Of a stretch of DNA of 64,000 nt, positions 10,067-19,252 are shown piece after piece. This DNA is from Trichodesmium sp002260545 (GTDB taxonomy: Bacteria > Cyanobacteriota > Cyanobacteriia > Cyanobacteriales > Microcoleaceae), in the NCBI RefSeq assembly GCF_050016015.1, contig NZ_JBNHEQ010000060.1:1-64000 (forward strand), written 5' to 3'. The stretch's first letter is position 1, and the number at the start of each line of letters is the position of its first letter. The notes beneath the pieces were generated by a model. That model was not told the DNA's origin. It made no database searches and saw only the letters and a program-made list of their open reading frames with translations. Both the position numbers and the translations under genes were made by a program.

Positions 10067-10223
10067 ATGTTGGATCTAGCGGAGGTCAGCCGTTAGACGT
10101 AAGGGGGAAAGTTTGGTGCAAATCCAACGCTGTCCCGCAACTGTGAGATAATTTTAATTTTATATTTTTAATTTTTTAAATATAAAATCTAAAATTTATT
10201 GAAGCCAGAATGCCCACCAACAT
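10067..10223 (+). ncRNA. Cobalamin (B12) riboswitch
   Basis: The conserved B12-box segments are present in order: GGTCAG, GGGGGAAAG, GGTGCAAATCC, GCTGTCCCGCAACTGTGA, and a 3' GAAGCCAGAATGCCC. The closing P1 stem pairs ATGTTGG (10067-10073) with CCAACAT (10217-10223). An AT-rich hairpin of variable length sits between the core and the 3' motif. It ends about 40 nt before the ATG of the HupE gene, so control of translation initiation by sequestration is more likely than termination, as no U-tract hairpin follows. High adenosylcobalamin should reduce expression. Confidence 0.93.
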
Positions 10224-10263
10224 TAAAACAAAATCATGAAGACAATACATCTGCGAGGTACGG

Positions 10264-10941
10264 ATGATATATAAACATAGCAAATCTACAAAATTTAGGG
10301 CGGAAAATCAGTTTAAGACAATCAAGGCTACTGTAATATTTACCTGTGCAAGTTTAATTTTCTTCAGCACAGTAGAATCAGCAATGGCTCACCATCCAAT
10401 GGGGGGTATAACACCAGCTAATTTTTGGGAAGGTTTACTTTCCGGTATGGGACATCCCATAATTGGAATCGATCATTTGGCTTTTGTGGTGGCAGTCGGA
10501 TTAATAGCAGCAACAATCCCTAATGGTATATTAATATTAGCATCTTTTCTCGCTACAGCAATGCTAGGAACAGGTATTCATCTTCTCAGTATTGATTTGC
10601 CTTTAACAGAAATAGCGATCGCCTTTTCAGTAGTTGTTTTTGGTGTAATGTTAGCTTTTAAACAAAAGCTAAATACTTTATTACTAATTATTTTTGCTGG
10701 TATTGCTGGCATATTTCATGGTTATGCTTATGGAGAAGCAATTATTGGTGCAGAAATGACACCATTATTAGCATATTTGATAGGCTTTACTGCTATTCAA
10801 TTATTCATAGCATTATTGGCAATGAAGTTTACTGAATTAGTTAGTAATTATTGGCAAAATCAATTCTTGGCTTTAATCCGTTTTTTAGGTTTAGCCATAA
10901 GTGCTATTGGAGTGGTGTTTTTCACAAATGCTATATTGTAG
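10264..10941 (+). CDS. hupE: HupE/UreJ-family transporter, predicted cobalt uptake
   Basis: Membrane protein of the HupE/UreJ family, which transports nickel or cobalt. It has a signal peptide (about residues 1-42, ending AMA) and then a new N-terminus starting HHPMGG, typical of the family. Six hydrophobic segments follow. The signature GHPIIGIDHLAF lies near residues 62-73, and a second His motif, IFHGYAYGEA, near 150. The cobalamin riboswitch directly upstream indicates cobalt rather than nickel as the metal; this is inference from the known association of B12-regulated HupE genes with cobalt. The next genes, a DUF1636 protein and CobW, fit the same task. A 225-aa length with signal peptide is usual. 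Confidence 0.9.
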   Translation: MIYKHSKSTKFRAENQFKTIKATVIFTCASLIFFSTVESAMAHHPMGGITPANFWEGLLSGMGHPIIGIDHLAFVVAVGLIAATIPNGILILASFLATAMLGTGIHLLSIDLPLTEIAIAFSVVVFGVMLAFKQKLNTLLLIIFAGIAGIFHGYAYGEAIIGAEMTPLLAYLIGFTAIQLFIALLAMKFTELVSNYWQNQFLALIRFLGLAISAIGVVFFTNAIL

Positions 10942-11564
10942 CTCAGATAATACTTTTCAAGTTAGTCAGGTACATTTATTTTAGCTTTTCTGAATGACAG
11001 CATGATTTGAGGATTAAGGAGATAGAAAGAAGTATTTTATTAACCCTTGAGTAGTTACTCTATTTCACCTAATTAATTACTCTGAATTACTCTGAATTAC
11101 TCTGAATTTGTCAAAATAATTTTTTCTAAAACCCTGAATTTTCAAGCACAATTTTTTTGGAAGGTTTCTCAAAATCCTCATTACAAAAACAACTTATAAC
11201 TTCGTTAACAAAGGTCTTAGCTATGATAGCTAAAATCCGCAAGGTAGTTATTTTTTTCCTTTATATTCCTTGTGAAGGTCTTTATTGAAGAAAGTTTTAG
11301 GTTGTATATTTTATTTAATTGAATCGCGATGAAACTCCAATCAATTTTACACACCCCAAGTGACTGTGAAGTTTTTGAACAGATTACTCTTAAATAATAT
11401 TAGGAAAAATAGATTTTCTACACTAAGACTTGACGAACTACAGTCATCCAAAAATCAAACTAGAGGAACAATAAAAGCTAAAATTTTCACCTGAGTAATT
11501 TATGTATGAGAATTGCTGTACCACAATTCAATTGATTCCTACAAATTATCAAAAAAAAAATAAA
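10942..11564. other. Spacer with ATTACTCTGA tandem repeat
   Basis: No gene is seen. Three units of ATTACTCTGA lie at about 11074-11105. I searched for a second B12 box before the DUF1636 gene and found none, so that gene is either read through from hupE or has its own promoter in the AT-rich stretch 11380-11500. Confidence 0.4.
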
Positions 11565-11969
11565 ATGTCAACGTCACATATTCTATTTGTTTGTACTACT
11601 TGCGCCAGTGTTTGGCAAGATGGAAAAAGACAAGGTATTAGTGGGGGAGAAAAACTACTGGAACAAGTTTCCCAACATCATCAAAATTGGCAATTAAGTA
11701 ATAGCTTTTCTATCAAACCAGTAGAATGTATGAGTGCTTGTAGTCACTTTTGTGCTGTTTCTTTTGCTGCTCCTGGTAAGCATACTTATGTATTTGGAGA
11801 TATACCTTATCAAACTGAAACTATTTCTGAAATGTCAGAAGCAATATTAGAATGTGCAAGTCTTTATTATTCTAAACCTGATGGATTATTGTCTTGGTCG
11901 GAACGACCTGAAAAACTCAAAAAAGGTGTTTTGGCAAGAGTTCCACCGTTAACTTTTCCAGAAACTTAA
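11565..11969 (+). CDS. DUF1636 metal-binding-type protein
   Basis: Small protein of the DUF1636 family, found beside cobalamin and CobW genes in many bacteria. It has an N-terminal CTTCASVWQ motif (residues 10-18) and a second cysteine cluster, VECMSACSHFC (about residues 52-62). The spacing resembles thioredoxin-like ferredoxins and may bind a metal or an iron-sulfur cluster. The C-terminal ARVPPLTFP is also typical. I prefer the ATG at 11565; an upstream in-frame ATG at 11502 would add 21 residues of low-complexity sequence with no family support. The gene lies between hupE and cobW on the same strand. Its biochemical role is not known. Confidence 0.8.
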   Translation: MSTSHILFVCTTCASVWQDGKRQGISGGEKLLEQVSQHHQNWQLSNSFSIKPVECMSACSHFCAVSFAAPGKHTYVFGDIPYQTETISEMSEAILECASLYYSKPDGLLSWSERPEKLKKGVLARVPPLTFPET

Positions 11970-12014
11970 GAAATATAGCAACCTTATTAACACCAGATTC
12001 CGAAGTTATGAGGT

Positions 12015-12165
12015 ACAAAATAATTAATAATTAAATAATTCTGCTTTAAAGCCTCTCCTTGAAAGGGAAAAAAATCAATTTTTTCCTTTTAGTAAATCCT
12101 TTGCCTAAAAGGGAGGGGTAATTATCAATTATTAATTATCCATTATCCATTAATAAATCCCTATT
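12015..12165. repeat. AT-rich dispersed repeat (ATTATCAATTATCC family)
   Basis: TAATTAATAATTAAATAA at the left, a central AAAGCCTCTCC plus TTTTTTCCTTTT core, and GGTAATTATCAATTATTAA then ATTATCCATTATCC at the right. It occupies most of the spacer before cobW. The same architecture recurs at 4462, 14071, 26640, 33517, 35636, 44719 and 48325. Confidence 0.55.
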
Positions 12166-12183
12166 CCCTAAAATAATAAAATT

Positions 12184-13218
12184 ATGAGTGCTAAAATTCC
12201 AGTTACTGTAATTACAGGTTTTCTTGGTAGTGGTAAAACTACGACAATTCGCCATTTATTACAAAATAATCAAGGTCGTCGCATTGCGGTTTTGGTAAAT
12301 GAATTTGGTGAAGTTGGTATAGATGGAGAATTATTACGTTCCTGTCAAGTTTGTGATGATGAAGATGTTAATAATAATATTGTTGAACTAACGAATGGTT
12401 GTCTTTGTTGCACTGTGCAAGAAGAATTTTTTCCGACTATGCAAGAACTATTAAAACGTCGAGAAAAAATTGATTCTATTTTGATAGAAACTTCTGGGTT
12501 AGCATTACCAAAACCTTTGGTACAAGCATTTCGTTGGCCGGAAATTAAGACTTCTGCTACGGTGGATGGTGTTGTGACTGTTGTTGATTGTGAGGCAGTG
12601 GCAAATGGTAGTTTAGTTGGTGATATTGATGCTTTGGAAGCTCAACGTCAAGCTGACCCAAATTTAGACCATGAAACACCTATTGAGGAGTTATTTGAAG
12701 ACCAGTTAGCTTGTGCTGATTTGGTGTTATTAACTAAGGTTGATATGGTGGATGAAGCTATTTCTAATAAGGTGCAAAATTGCTTGAAGGAACAGTTGCC
12801 TAAAACTGTTAAGATAGTTCCTTGTATTGGAGGGGAAATTAATCCAGATTTATTGTTGGGTTTTAATGCTGCTGTTGAGGATAATTTAGATTCTCGTCCT
12901 AGTCACCATGATACGGAGGAAGAACACGAACATGATGATGAAGTTAATTCTGTAAATTTAATTTTAGAGCAAGAGTTTGAACCGAAAGAGTTGGTTGAAA
13001 AGTTGAAGGGTTTAGTGGCAAATTATGAGATTTATCGGGTTAAGGGTTTTGTGGCAGTGCCAAATAAGTCTATGCGTTTGGTTTTACAAGGGGTAGGCGA
13101 TCGCTTTGATTATTTTTATGACCGTCTTTGGCAAAAAGAAGAGATTAAGGAAACTAAGTTGGTGTTAATTGGTCGCTCTCTGGAAGTAGAAAAAATTCAG
13201 TCTGAGTTTGCTAAATAA
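12184..13218 (+). CDS. cobW: CobW-family GTPase / metallochaperone
   Basis: G3E-family P-loop GTPase linked to cobalamin synthesis, thought to deliver cobalt. Walker A GFLGSGKTTT is at about residues 12-21. The conserved CLCC metal motif (NGCLCCTV, about 78-85) follows. LIETSGLA and the guanine-specificity LLTKVD (about 182) are present. A His/Asp/Glu-rich loop (SHHDTEEEHEHDDE, about 241-254) probably binds metal and precedes the C-terminal CobW_C domain. The length of 344 aa is normal. It is the third gene of the riboswitch-led cobalt group. The ATG at 12184 follows an AT-rich spacer without a strong Shine-Dalgarno site. Confidence 0.93.
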   Translation: MSAKIPVTVITGFLGSGKTTTIRHLLQNNQGRRIAVLVNEFGEVGIDGELLRSCQVCDDEDVNNNIVELTNGCLCCTVQEEFFPTMQELLKRREKIDSILIETSGLALPKPLVQAFRWPEIKTSATVDGVVTVVDCEAVANGSLVGDIDALEAQRQADPNLDHETPIEELFEDQLACADLVLLTKVDMVDEAISNKVQNCLKEQLPKTVKIVPCIGGEINPDLLLGFNAAVEDNLDSRPSHHDTEEEHEHDDEVNSVNLILEQEFEPKELVEKLKGLVANYEIYRVKGFVAVPNKSMRLVLQGVGDRFDYFYDRLWQKEEIKETKLVLIGRSLEVEKIQSEFAK

Positions 13219-13267
13219 CTTTTCTCGTTAAGTGCAATATTTTATCCCCTTTTTGGGGGATATACAA

Positions 13268-13462
13268 TATAGGTCTTGCTGATTAAATCTGTAAGGATTA
13301 CATATAAAGGTTGTAGCCTTTTTTGGTTGCTAAAAAGTATCAGGTTTTGACCTACTTAATGTTCAAAAATGAGCCTATTTTCAGCAAGAGTTGGGAAAAA
13401 AATTACTCCTCCCCTACTCCCCTACTCCTTAAAAAAAGACCTTTTCAGCAAGCTCTAAATAT
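13268..13462 (+). mobile_element. Inverted-repeat element, family 1 (copy a)
   Basis: Ends: TATAGGTCTTGCTGATTAAA at the left and AAGACCTTTTCAGCAAG, then CTCTAAATA, at the right. These are imperfect terminal inverted repeats (TAGGxCTTGCTGA). The interior has the family block with two short arms around AAAGGTTGTAGCCTTTTTT and a CTACTCCC tandem array. There is no coding capacity, so it looks like a MITE of an IS not present here. Other copies: 16112, 37915 and 55108. Confidence 0.65.
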
Positions 13463-13498
13463 TTTATTCTCGGTATTTAATTTTAGGGGTGGAAATTT

Positions 13499-14400
13499 TA
13501 ACTAAAAGAGTGAGTTGAGCGATCGCGCTTATTTTTTTCTTTCTACTTTAATATTTCTTGCGTTGAATAAAAAGTCTAGCGTATGGGCGAGTGCCACCCA
13601 ATAACATAATTGTATCAGAGTTGGTTTGAGAATGCAACCTAATTTTCCTTTCTACGGGGGCAATTTTTTAGAGCTTGAGAAAATGACAATCTGTGTCTGT
13701 GAAGGAGAAATTTTTCTATTCTCATCCTATAGAGGTAGGATCGGTATATTTCTCTCGATTAACTAAAAGAGTGAGTAATTACTATTTGCCTATCTCAGAG
13801 GATTTCCTTTTCCTTTCTAGTGGCGATCGCGCTTATTTTTTTCTTTCTACTTTAATATTTTTTGCGTTGAATAAAAAGTCTAGCGTATGGGAGAGTGACA
13901 CCAAATAACATAATTGTATCAGAGTTTATTTGAGGATGCAAGCTTTTTTTCCTCTTGGCGCGGGCAATTTTTTAGAGCTTTAGAAAATGAAAATTTGTGC
14001 CTGTGAATGATTAATTTTTCTGTTCTCATCATATAGAGGTAGGGTTGGCACATTTCTATGGATTAACTAAAGGACTTATTCATTAATTGATAATTGATAA
14101 TTAATAAAGGAAATATCCTAGCACTTTTTTCTCCTTAACAGGAAAGGCTTTATACCTTGATTTTTCCGTAATGACTATTTGGGTATCTGAGAGGATTTCC
14201 TTTTGTTTCCTCCTGGCGATCGCGCTTATTTTTTTCTTTCTACTTTAATATTTTTTGCGTTGAATAAAAAGTCTAGCGCATGGGCGAGTAAGCACAAGTA
14301 ACATAATTGTATCAGAGTTTATTTGAGGATGCAACCTCATTTTCCTTTCCACCGGGGAAATTTTTTAGAGCTTGAGAAAATGAAATGTTTTGTGATTGTA
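13499..14400. repeat. Intergenic unit repeated three times
   Basis: Three diverged copies begin at equivalent GCGATCGCGCTTATTTTT motifs (about 13519, 13824 and 14217). Each runs through TTGCGTTGAATAAAAAGTC, then CATAATTGTATCAGAGTT, then TTTTTTAGAGCTT. Spacing is 305 bp and then 393 bp; the excess is a 97-bp insertion in the second copy (14071-14167). The third copy is cut short. No long open frame is conserved among the copies, so they are unlikely to be coding. A conserved RNA or protein-binding role is possible but unproven. Confidence 0.8.
14071..14167. mobile_element. AT-rich dispersed repeat inserted in spacer unit 2
   Basis: This stretch is absent from the equivalent place in unit 1, where GATTAACTAAA continues into TAATTACTATTTG. 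The insert begins GGACTTATTCATTAATTGA and ends TACCTTGATTTTTCCG. The same sequence features are shared with spacers at 26640, 33517 and 44719. About eight bases of the unit (AGAGTGAG) are missing beside it. Confidence 0.6.
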
Positions 14401-14565
14401 GTTTAGTAACCTGGGTTTTACGAGGTAGTGAAGCTCAACCTACTGGTAATTTTTGTCTTGATTTTTTCAGAAATTGAAAAGAATCAGACAACCTTTCGAC
14501 AAACCTACTAAGTAGAACAAACTTCCCCTAGGTTTAACAAATTTCAAATTAGCAGAAATTCAAAT

Positions 14566-15054
14566 TTACTGTTTGATATAAGGTGATAGTTCATCCCACA
14601 AATTCGGAAAACTAGCCTTAAAAGAATCAGGTTTAGCCATTTCCATATCTATGTATTCAAATCCTGGAGCAACAGCTTCCCCAAGTAAACTAAATTCACC
14701 CTCTTCAAGTATTGCTGTTTTCCAACAACCTCCTTGTACTAATAGTTGAGGAGTGTGACCTTGAGTAACATCAAAGCCAAGTTTGAATTTTGACAATTTT
14801 CCCTCTGGGTCAACAGTTAAATAAGTTATGGGAGAACCAGCGTGAAAATAATGAATAATATCTGATTTATTCTTATTGAAGTAGTTAATTGGGCAGTCAT
14901 CAGTGAGCATATAATAAATGGAAGTAAGTAACTTTCTTTCACCTCCCTCTCTGTCAGTATTTATAGTTAGATCGGAACGGTAGGTTTCTTTAAAATAACC
15001 TCCTTCGATATGTTTAACTAGAGATAATTGTTCAATTATATCTTGCTTATTCAT
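14566..15054 (-). CDS. DUF985 cupin-superfamily protein
   Basis: 162-aa cupin_5/DUF985 protein. The N-terminus HIEGGYFKETYRS (residues 15-27) is the family hallmark. The double-stranded beta-helix carries IHYFHAGSPITY (about 67-78) and VQGGCWKTA, then GEAVAPGFEYIDME (about 125-138), where the cupin motifs normally sit. The family is structurally known, but the substrate is unclear; sugar or small-metabolite binding is suspected. The gene stands alone in a repeat-rich area and starts at an ATG with no strong ribosome site. Full length for the family. Confidence 0.85.
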   Translation of the reverse strand: MNKQDIIEQLSLVKHIEGGYFKETYRSDLTINTDREGGERKLLTSIYYMLTDDCPINYFNKNKSDIIHYFHAGSPITYLTVDPEGKLSKFKLGFDVTQGHTPQLLVQGGCWKTAILEEGEFSLLGEAVAPGFEYIDMEMAKPDSFKASFPNLWDELSPYIKQ

Positions 15055-15442
15055 TAATAATTAAACCTCTGAAAGTAGTATAGAGAAAATTAAGCAAGTA
15101 TTTCTTTGAGGCAAAGAGGAAATTAGTAATATAAAAAATATTGGTAACTTTTTGCTATTACTATCATTTACTATCAGCACTTCCAACTAACAGAAGTCAT
15201 TTCAGTTATCAGTTATCAGTTATCAGTTATTATTATCTCCTGCTAAAGTTGGAGGTTTGAAATCCGAAATTTCCTTTTTTATCCCCTTGAAAGAGGAGAC
15301 TTGAGACCTTATTTCTTGGTCAAAATAATATTTGACAAAATACTTTAGTAGTTCTATGGAGATAGTTAGGTAGGTCGGTATAACTTCTTTCCTTGAGAAA
15401 TATTCCGACCAAAACTGCTACTTGTTTATCATTACTAAAGTT
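15055..15442. other. Spacer with TCAGTTA heptamers
   Basis: No gene. Four units of a CAGTTAT heptamer lie at about 15201-15228, followed by the GTTGGAGG and CTTTTTTATCCCCTTGAAAG pieces seen in other spacers. Confidence 0.4.
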
Positions 15443-16027
15443 CTATGAATCTACTAATACTCCATAGGGAAGGGGAGAATTGTCTTTATCATCCCCAATT
15501 TCAAACCAGTAGAGTCTGTGAGCTTCGACAAATTCCTCTCGACTGATGGAACCTGACTTATCTAAGTCAATACTATCAAAAGCTTGGTCAGCATGGTCAG
15601 GCTGTTGTGAGCCAGTGTATACTGCTAGGTACTTTCGGTACTCTTCACGAGATATTTGCCCAGAATGATCGGTGTCAATGATATCGAAGAAAATTTCGTT
15701 TTTACGTCTGGCTACTTCCAGTATTTTATCTGGTGATTCAATCAAGGATACAGTCTTTGCAACTTTAGCAATCAAATCTTCTTCGGTAATTCGAGTATTA
15801 CTATCAACTGGTTCCCCTCCAGCAATGAAATACTGAAATAGAGAATGACACATATCGCGAATTTCTTCATTCTTTGAAGAATCATTTTGAAGTTGAATTA
15901 AACGATTTGCAATTTCTTCAAAGTCGGAGAGAGTTAAAACCCCATTTTTATCCACATCCATAAGTTTAAAGTAAGTCTTCATTCTGGTACGCCAAACACT
16001 GGATGATAAAAATTGTTCTGGAGACAT
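15443..16027 (-). CDS. EF-hand calcium-binding protein (calerythrin-like)
   Basis: 194-aa soluble protein with three clear canonical EF-hand loops: DVDKNGVLTLSD (residues 24-35), DTDHSGQISREE (about 116) and DLDKSGSISREE (about 150). A fourth, degenerate hand probably lies between the first two. The layout resembles calerythrin and sarcoplasmic calcium-binding proteins, so it may buffer or sense calcium in the cytoplasm. No signal peptide or membrane segment. It is monocistronic. It is noteworthy here because a caspase-like protease (38176-39444) and an RTX protein (52993-54969) in the same window also carry calcium motifs, though no functional link is shown. Confidence 0.9.
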   Translation of the reverse strand: MSPEQFLSSSVWRTRMKTYFKLMDVDKNGVLTLSDFEEIANRLIQLQNDSSKNEEIRDMCHSLFQYFIAGGEPVDSNTRITEEDLIAKVAKTVSLIESPDKILEVARRKNEIFFDIIDTDHSGQISREEYRKYLAVYTGSQQPDHADQAFDSIDLDKSGSISREEFVEAHRLYWFEIGDDKDNSPLPYGVLVDS

Positions 16028-16111
16028 TTCTACTTATAAGTCAAGAAAACTATATGAACGTCTTGGATCTTATCATTATCTATAACGTTTGAGTTAATTT
16101 AGTCATAAGTC

Positions 16112-16336
16112 TAAATAGGGTTTGCTTTTGGAAAGTCTTTTTGGTGAGGTAGGGAGTAGGGAATAGTCAGGGTGAAAAGTGTAGGAAGTGTGGAGATATC
16201 AAATCTTGTCTGCCTTTCATGCTAACTTTTTGATTTTTCGGGAACCGTGCATGAAGAGCCGAAAACCAGGTACTTTTTTCAAGCTAAAAAAGGCTAATAC
16301 CTTTATCTTTGGGATTTAATCAGCAAGTCCTAAATA
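16112..16336 (-). mobile_element. Inverted-repeat element, family 1 (copy b)
   Basis: Left end TAAATAGGGTTTGCT; right end TTTAATCAGCAAGTCCTAAATA. The interior has TGCTAACTTTTTGATTTTTC, GGGAACCGTGCATGAAGAGC and AAAAAAGGCTAATACCTTTA in the same order as the other copies, in reverse orientation to copy a. It abuts the tnpB remnant that follows. Confidence 0.65.
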
Positions 16337-16374
16337 CTTACTCAAGTTTTCCCATCTGTAATGCACTACATTTT

Positions 16375-17001
16375 GTCCTGCGGAATATGGGCTTTAATCA
16401 CAAAATTATTAACGGCAGACCAGTCAAATCAATTAATCAATTCTATAACAAGAAAAAGGGAAAACTACAGTCAGAATTAAAGGAGACTAAAAGTAGTAAT
16501 CGAATCAAAAGATTATCGACAAAAAGAAATTTAAAGATTGATGATTATTTGCATAAGACTAGCAGATATATTATTAATCATCTGATCGAATATCACATAG
16601 GAGTTTTAGTAATAGGAAATAATCCTAACTGGAAACAAGGCATAAATCTTGGCAAAAAAAACAATCAAAATTTTGTTCAAATTCCTTTTTTTAAGTTAAT
16701 TTAACAACTAAAGTACAAAGCCAAATTAGTAGGAATCAAAGTCATAATTGATGAAGAAAGTTATACTTCAATTGCTAGTTTTTTAGACTGGGACGACTTA
16801 CCAGTTTATCAAAAAGGTGTCAAACACGGATTTAGCGGTAAACGAGTGAAAAGAGGACTTTATAAAGCAACAAAAATGGTGTCAAATACAATGCTGATGT
16901 CAATGGAAGTTTAAACACCGATACGAAAAGCAGTCCCAAACGCTTTTAGCAATGGGATAGAGGGTGTTGTAGTTCACCCCGTTAAGGTAACACTTAATTA
17001 A
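16375..17001 (+). pseudogene. tnpB: TnpB remnant (C-terminal two thirds)
   Basis: TnpB fragment of the same subfamily as 6225-7553. Visible: NGRPVKSINQFYNK, VIGNNPNWKQGINLGKK and NFVQIPF, then an in-frame TAA (16702-16704), then LVGIKVIIDEESYTS, FLDWDDLPVY and GFSGKRVKRGLYKA. A one-base shift follows, after which NADVNGSLN and the C-terminal tail continue to 17001. The N-terminal third and the first RuvC aspartate are missing. No terminal hairpins or tnpA are seen. It is dead. Confidence 0.8.
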
Positions 17002-17194
17002 AACTAAGTCAAGGAATACTTTTCTATAGATTTAGTAACTATCGCCACCACAAAAGTAAGCAATATAGATTAACTGTTTGGTGCTATTTGGGAGTAAGAA
17101 GCTTATTACTATATACAGCTCTAATGTTTGGTTTCATTCCTCAACCCAAGCTACTTTAAACAAACTGAAAAAGCCAATTTACTTTTCTACCATT

Positions 17195-18874
17195 TTACTT
17201 CTCTGCCATTTTATCTAATTTTTCTCTAACAGATAACTGAAGCCCTGACTTGAACATTAATATCAATCCCAACGCTGATAAGGCAAAAACAATAATTGCA
17301 CCTTCTATATAACCCCCCGTCAATAAAACAGAACCTGATAGAAAAGTAAAACCAGTTATACAAGAAAAAATCAAAGTTTTTAAAGCCAAATTAATCCGTT
17401 TTAATAACCGATCGTTTTCAATAGAACGTACCCGAAATTGAATTTCCCCATCCTCAATTTTTGTTTCTAGTTGTTGGATTAAAATTTCACTTTTACTAGG
17501 TTGTTGTAACTTATATTTAATAAAATCTCTTGTCTGTTTTGCCAGTTCACCTACCATCCTACTTCTACCTTGAGCAACAGTTAAACTTTTGACAAAAGGT
17601 TGAGAACAACTAACTAAACTATACTCAGGGTCAAGTTCTCTAGCAATACCATCTAGAGTAGTTAATGATTTAAGAATAAAAGTCATTTGAGAAGGTAGAC
17701 GAAATGGTTGTTGCTCAAATAATAAATAAATTTCTTCCTTTACCTCATCAAAATTATAAAAATCTACAGGTTTATCAGTGAAATTTTCCAATAAAAAATT
17801 AACCAATCTTTTGACAGGCATCATATCCGGCATTGGTTCAATTAAACCAATAGTAACTAAAGTATTCAACACCTGGTCAACATCTTTTCTTAAGACAGCA
17901 AAAAATGTTTTAATCATTTGGTCTTTAGTCAAAGACTTTACCTCAGCCATCATGCCAAAATCATAAAAAATTACTTCACCATCTAAACTAACTGCTAAAT
18001 TTCCTGGATGAGGGTCAGCTTGAAAAAAACCATCCAATAATAACTGCTTTAAATAACAACAAACTCCTATTTGATTAATCTGCTTTGGATTAAGATTACA
18101 AGCTTCTATTCGCACCCTATCGTTAATTTTGATTCCCGGTAAATACTCAAGAGTTATAACTTTTTCTGTAGTGTGAGTCCAATAAACACGAGGTACTATT
18201 ATTTCAGGATATCCTTTAAAATTTTCCCGAAAACGGTCAGCATTTTTCCCCTCATTCACATAGTCAATTTCTTGATAAAGAATGGTAAAAAAATCATAAT
18301 AAATAGCATCTAAATCATACCTCTTAGCCCAAGCAAAATATTTTTGACAGAAACGGATAACATTTTTAACAGCTTTCACGTCTAAGTCAAATAAAGGTTT
18401 TAATCCAGGACGTTGTATTTTAACTACAACTTCCTCACCCGTTTGTAAATTAGCTTTATGTACTTGTCCAAGACTCGCTGCAGCAATAGGGCGTTCCTGA
18501 AAATCTCGATACAGAGAATAAAGAGAGTTACCAAGTTCCGACTCAACAATACCGATCGCCTCTGTAGTCTCAAAAGGAGGCACTTGGTCTTGTAATTTTC
18601 CTAGCTCCTCTACATATTCCTTGGGTAATATATCAGCTCGTGTAGATAGAGATTGACCTATTTTAATGAAAGTTGGACCTAAATTTAGCATAGTCTTCAC
18701 TAACCACTGAGCACGTCGTTTTCTTATAGAGGGAGATTTATTTTGAAGTAGATTATCCCACCATAAAAACAAAAAAAATTTTCCGGCGGCACTAAAAACA
18801 TCTATTTGTCTGGTCAGGGGAGAATATTGGGTGCGTTGCCAACGAAGGGGCTTAGAAGCTTTTTTAGTGAGCAT
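17195..18874 (-). CDS. ABC1/AarF/UbiB-family kinase-like protein
   Basis: 559-aa member of the atypical UbiB kinase family, which in bacteria and plastids supports prenylquinone metabolism. Family landmarks: the N-terminal KxGQ motif in FIKIGQSLSTR (about residues 70-80), the Ala-rich nucleotide loop AAASLGQVHKA (about 131-141), the ion-pair lysine in VVVKIQRPG, FQADPHPGNL (about 289-298) and the metal-binding DFG in FYDFGMM (about 311). Two hydrophobic segments at the C-terminus (about 505-550) should anchor it to the membrane, probably thylakoid or plasma membrane. Cyanobacteria usually carry several paralogues, and which one this is cannot be told. It is monocistronic. Confidence 0.93.
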   Translation of the reverse strand: MLTKKASKPLRWQRTQYSPLTRQIDVFSAAGKFFLFLWWDNLLQNKSPSIRKRRAQWLVKTMLNLGPTFIKIGQSLSTRADILPKEYVEELGKLQDQVPPFETTEAIGIVESELGNSLYSLYRDFQERPIAAASLGQVHKANLQTGEEVVVKIQRPGLKPLFDLDVKAVKNVIRFCQKYFAWAKRYDLDAIYYDFFTILYQEIDYVNEGKNADRFRENFKGYPEIIVPRVYWTHTTEKVITLEYLPGIKINDRVRIEACNLNPKQINQIGVCCYLKQLLLDGFFQADPHPGNLAVSLDGEVIFYDFGMMAEVKSLTKDQMIKTFFAVLRKDVDQVLNTLVTIGLIEPMPDMMPVKRLVNFLLENFTDKPVDFYNFDEVKEEIYLLFEQQPFRLPSQMTFILKSLTTLDGIARELDPEYSLVSCSQPFVKSLTVAQGRSRMVGELAKQTRDFIKYKLQQPSKSEILIQQLETKIEDGEIQFRVRSIENDRLLKRINLALKTLIFSCITGFTFLSGSVLLTGGYIEGAIIVFALSALGLILMFKSGLQLSVREKLDKMAEK

Positions 18875-19252
18875 AGTATTTCAGTGATCAGTTATAGCGC
18901 TACGCGCTAGGGAATAGGGAATAGGGAATAGGGAATAGGGAACAGCATACTATCAAAGGGTTTTAGGATTTATAACTCTCCGCCCCCTTTGCTTCGACTG
19001 CTATAAAAGTTAAAATTTATCAGTTGTCAGTTGTCAGTTGTCAAGGAGATATCAAGTTATCAGTTACAAGATATTTCGGGCAAATGATGTACAAGGTAAA
19101 TTCAGTTATCATTTATCAGTTTTCACGGGTTTGAAACCTCTCGGTTGGCCTTGAAAACCTCTAAAATTTGACTTTTGACCTTTAACTTTTAACTTTTCCT
19201 TTGGAGTTTGAGACGTCTAAAATCTTAACTTTTGACTTTTGACTTTTGATTT
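18875..19252. repeat. Spacer of tandem heptamers
   Basis: Contains five or more TAGGGAA units (about 18908-18943), TCAGTTG units (19020-19042), and TTTTAAC / TTTTGAC units up to the end of the next gene (19160-19258). Several different seven-base units lie within 380 bp. No gene. Confidence 0.7.

Noticed and set aside
10942..11500. Second cobalamin riboswitch before the DUF1636 gene
   Set aside because: No B12-box core (GGTGCAAATCC or CCCGCAACTGT) found there.
13499..14400. Possible CRISPR array from three repeated units
   Set aside because: Units are about 300 bp, diverged, and lack short direct repeats with unique spacers. No cas genes are near.
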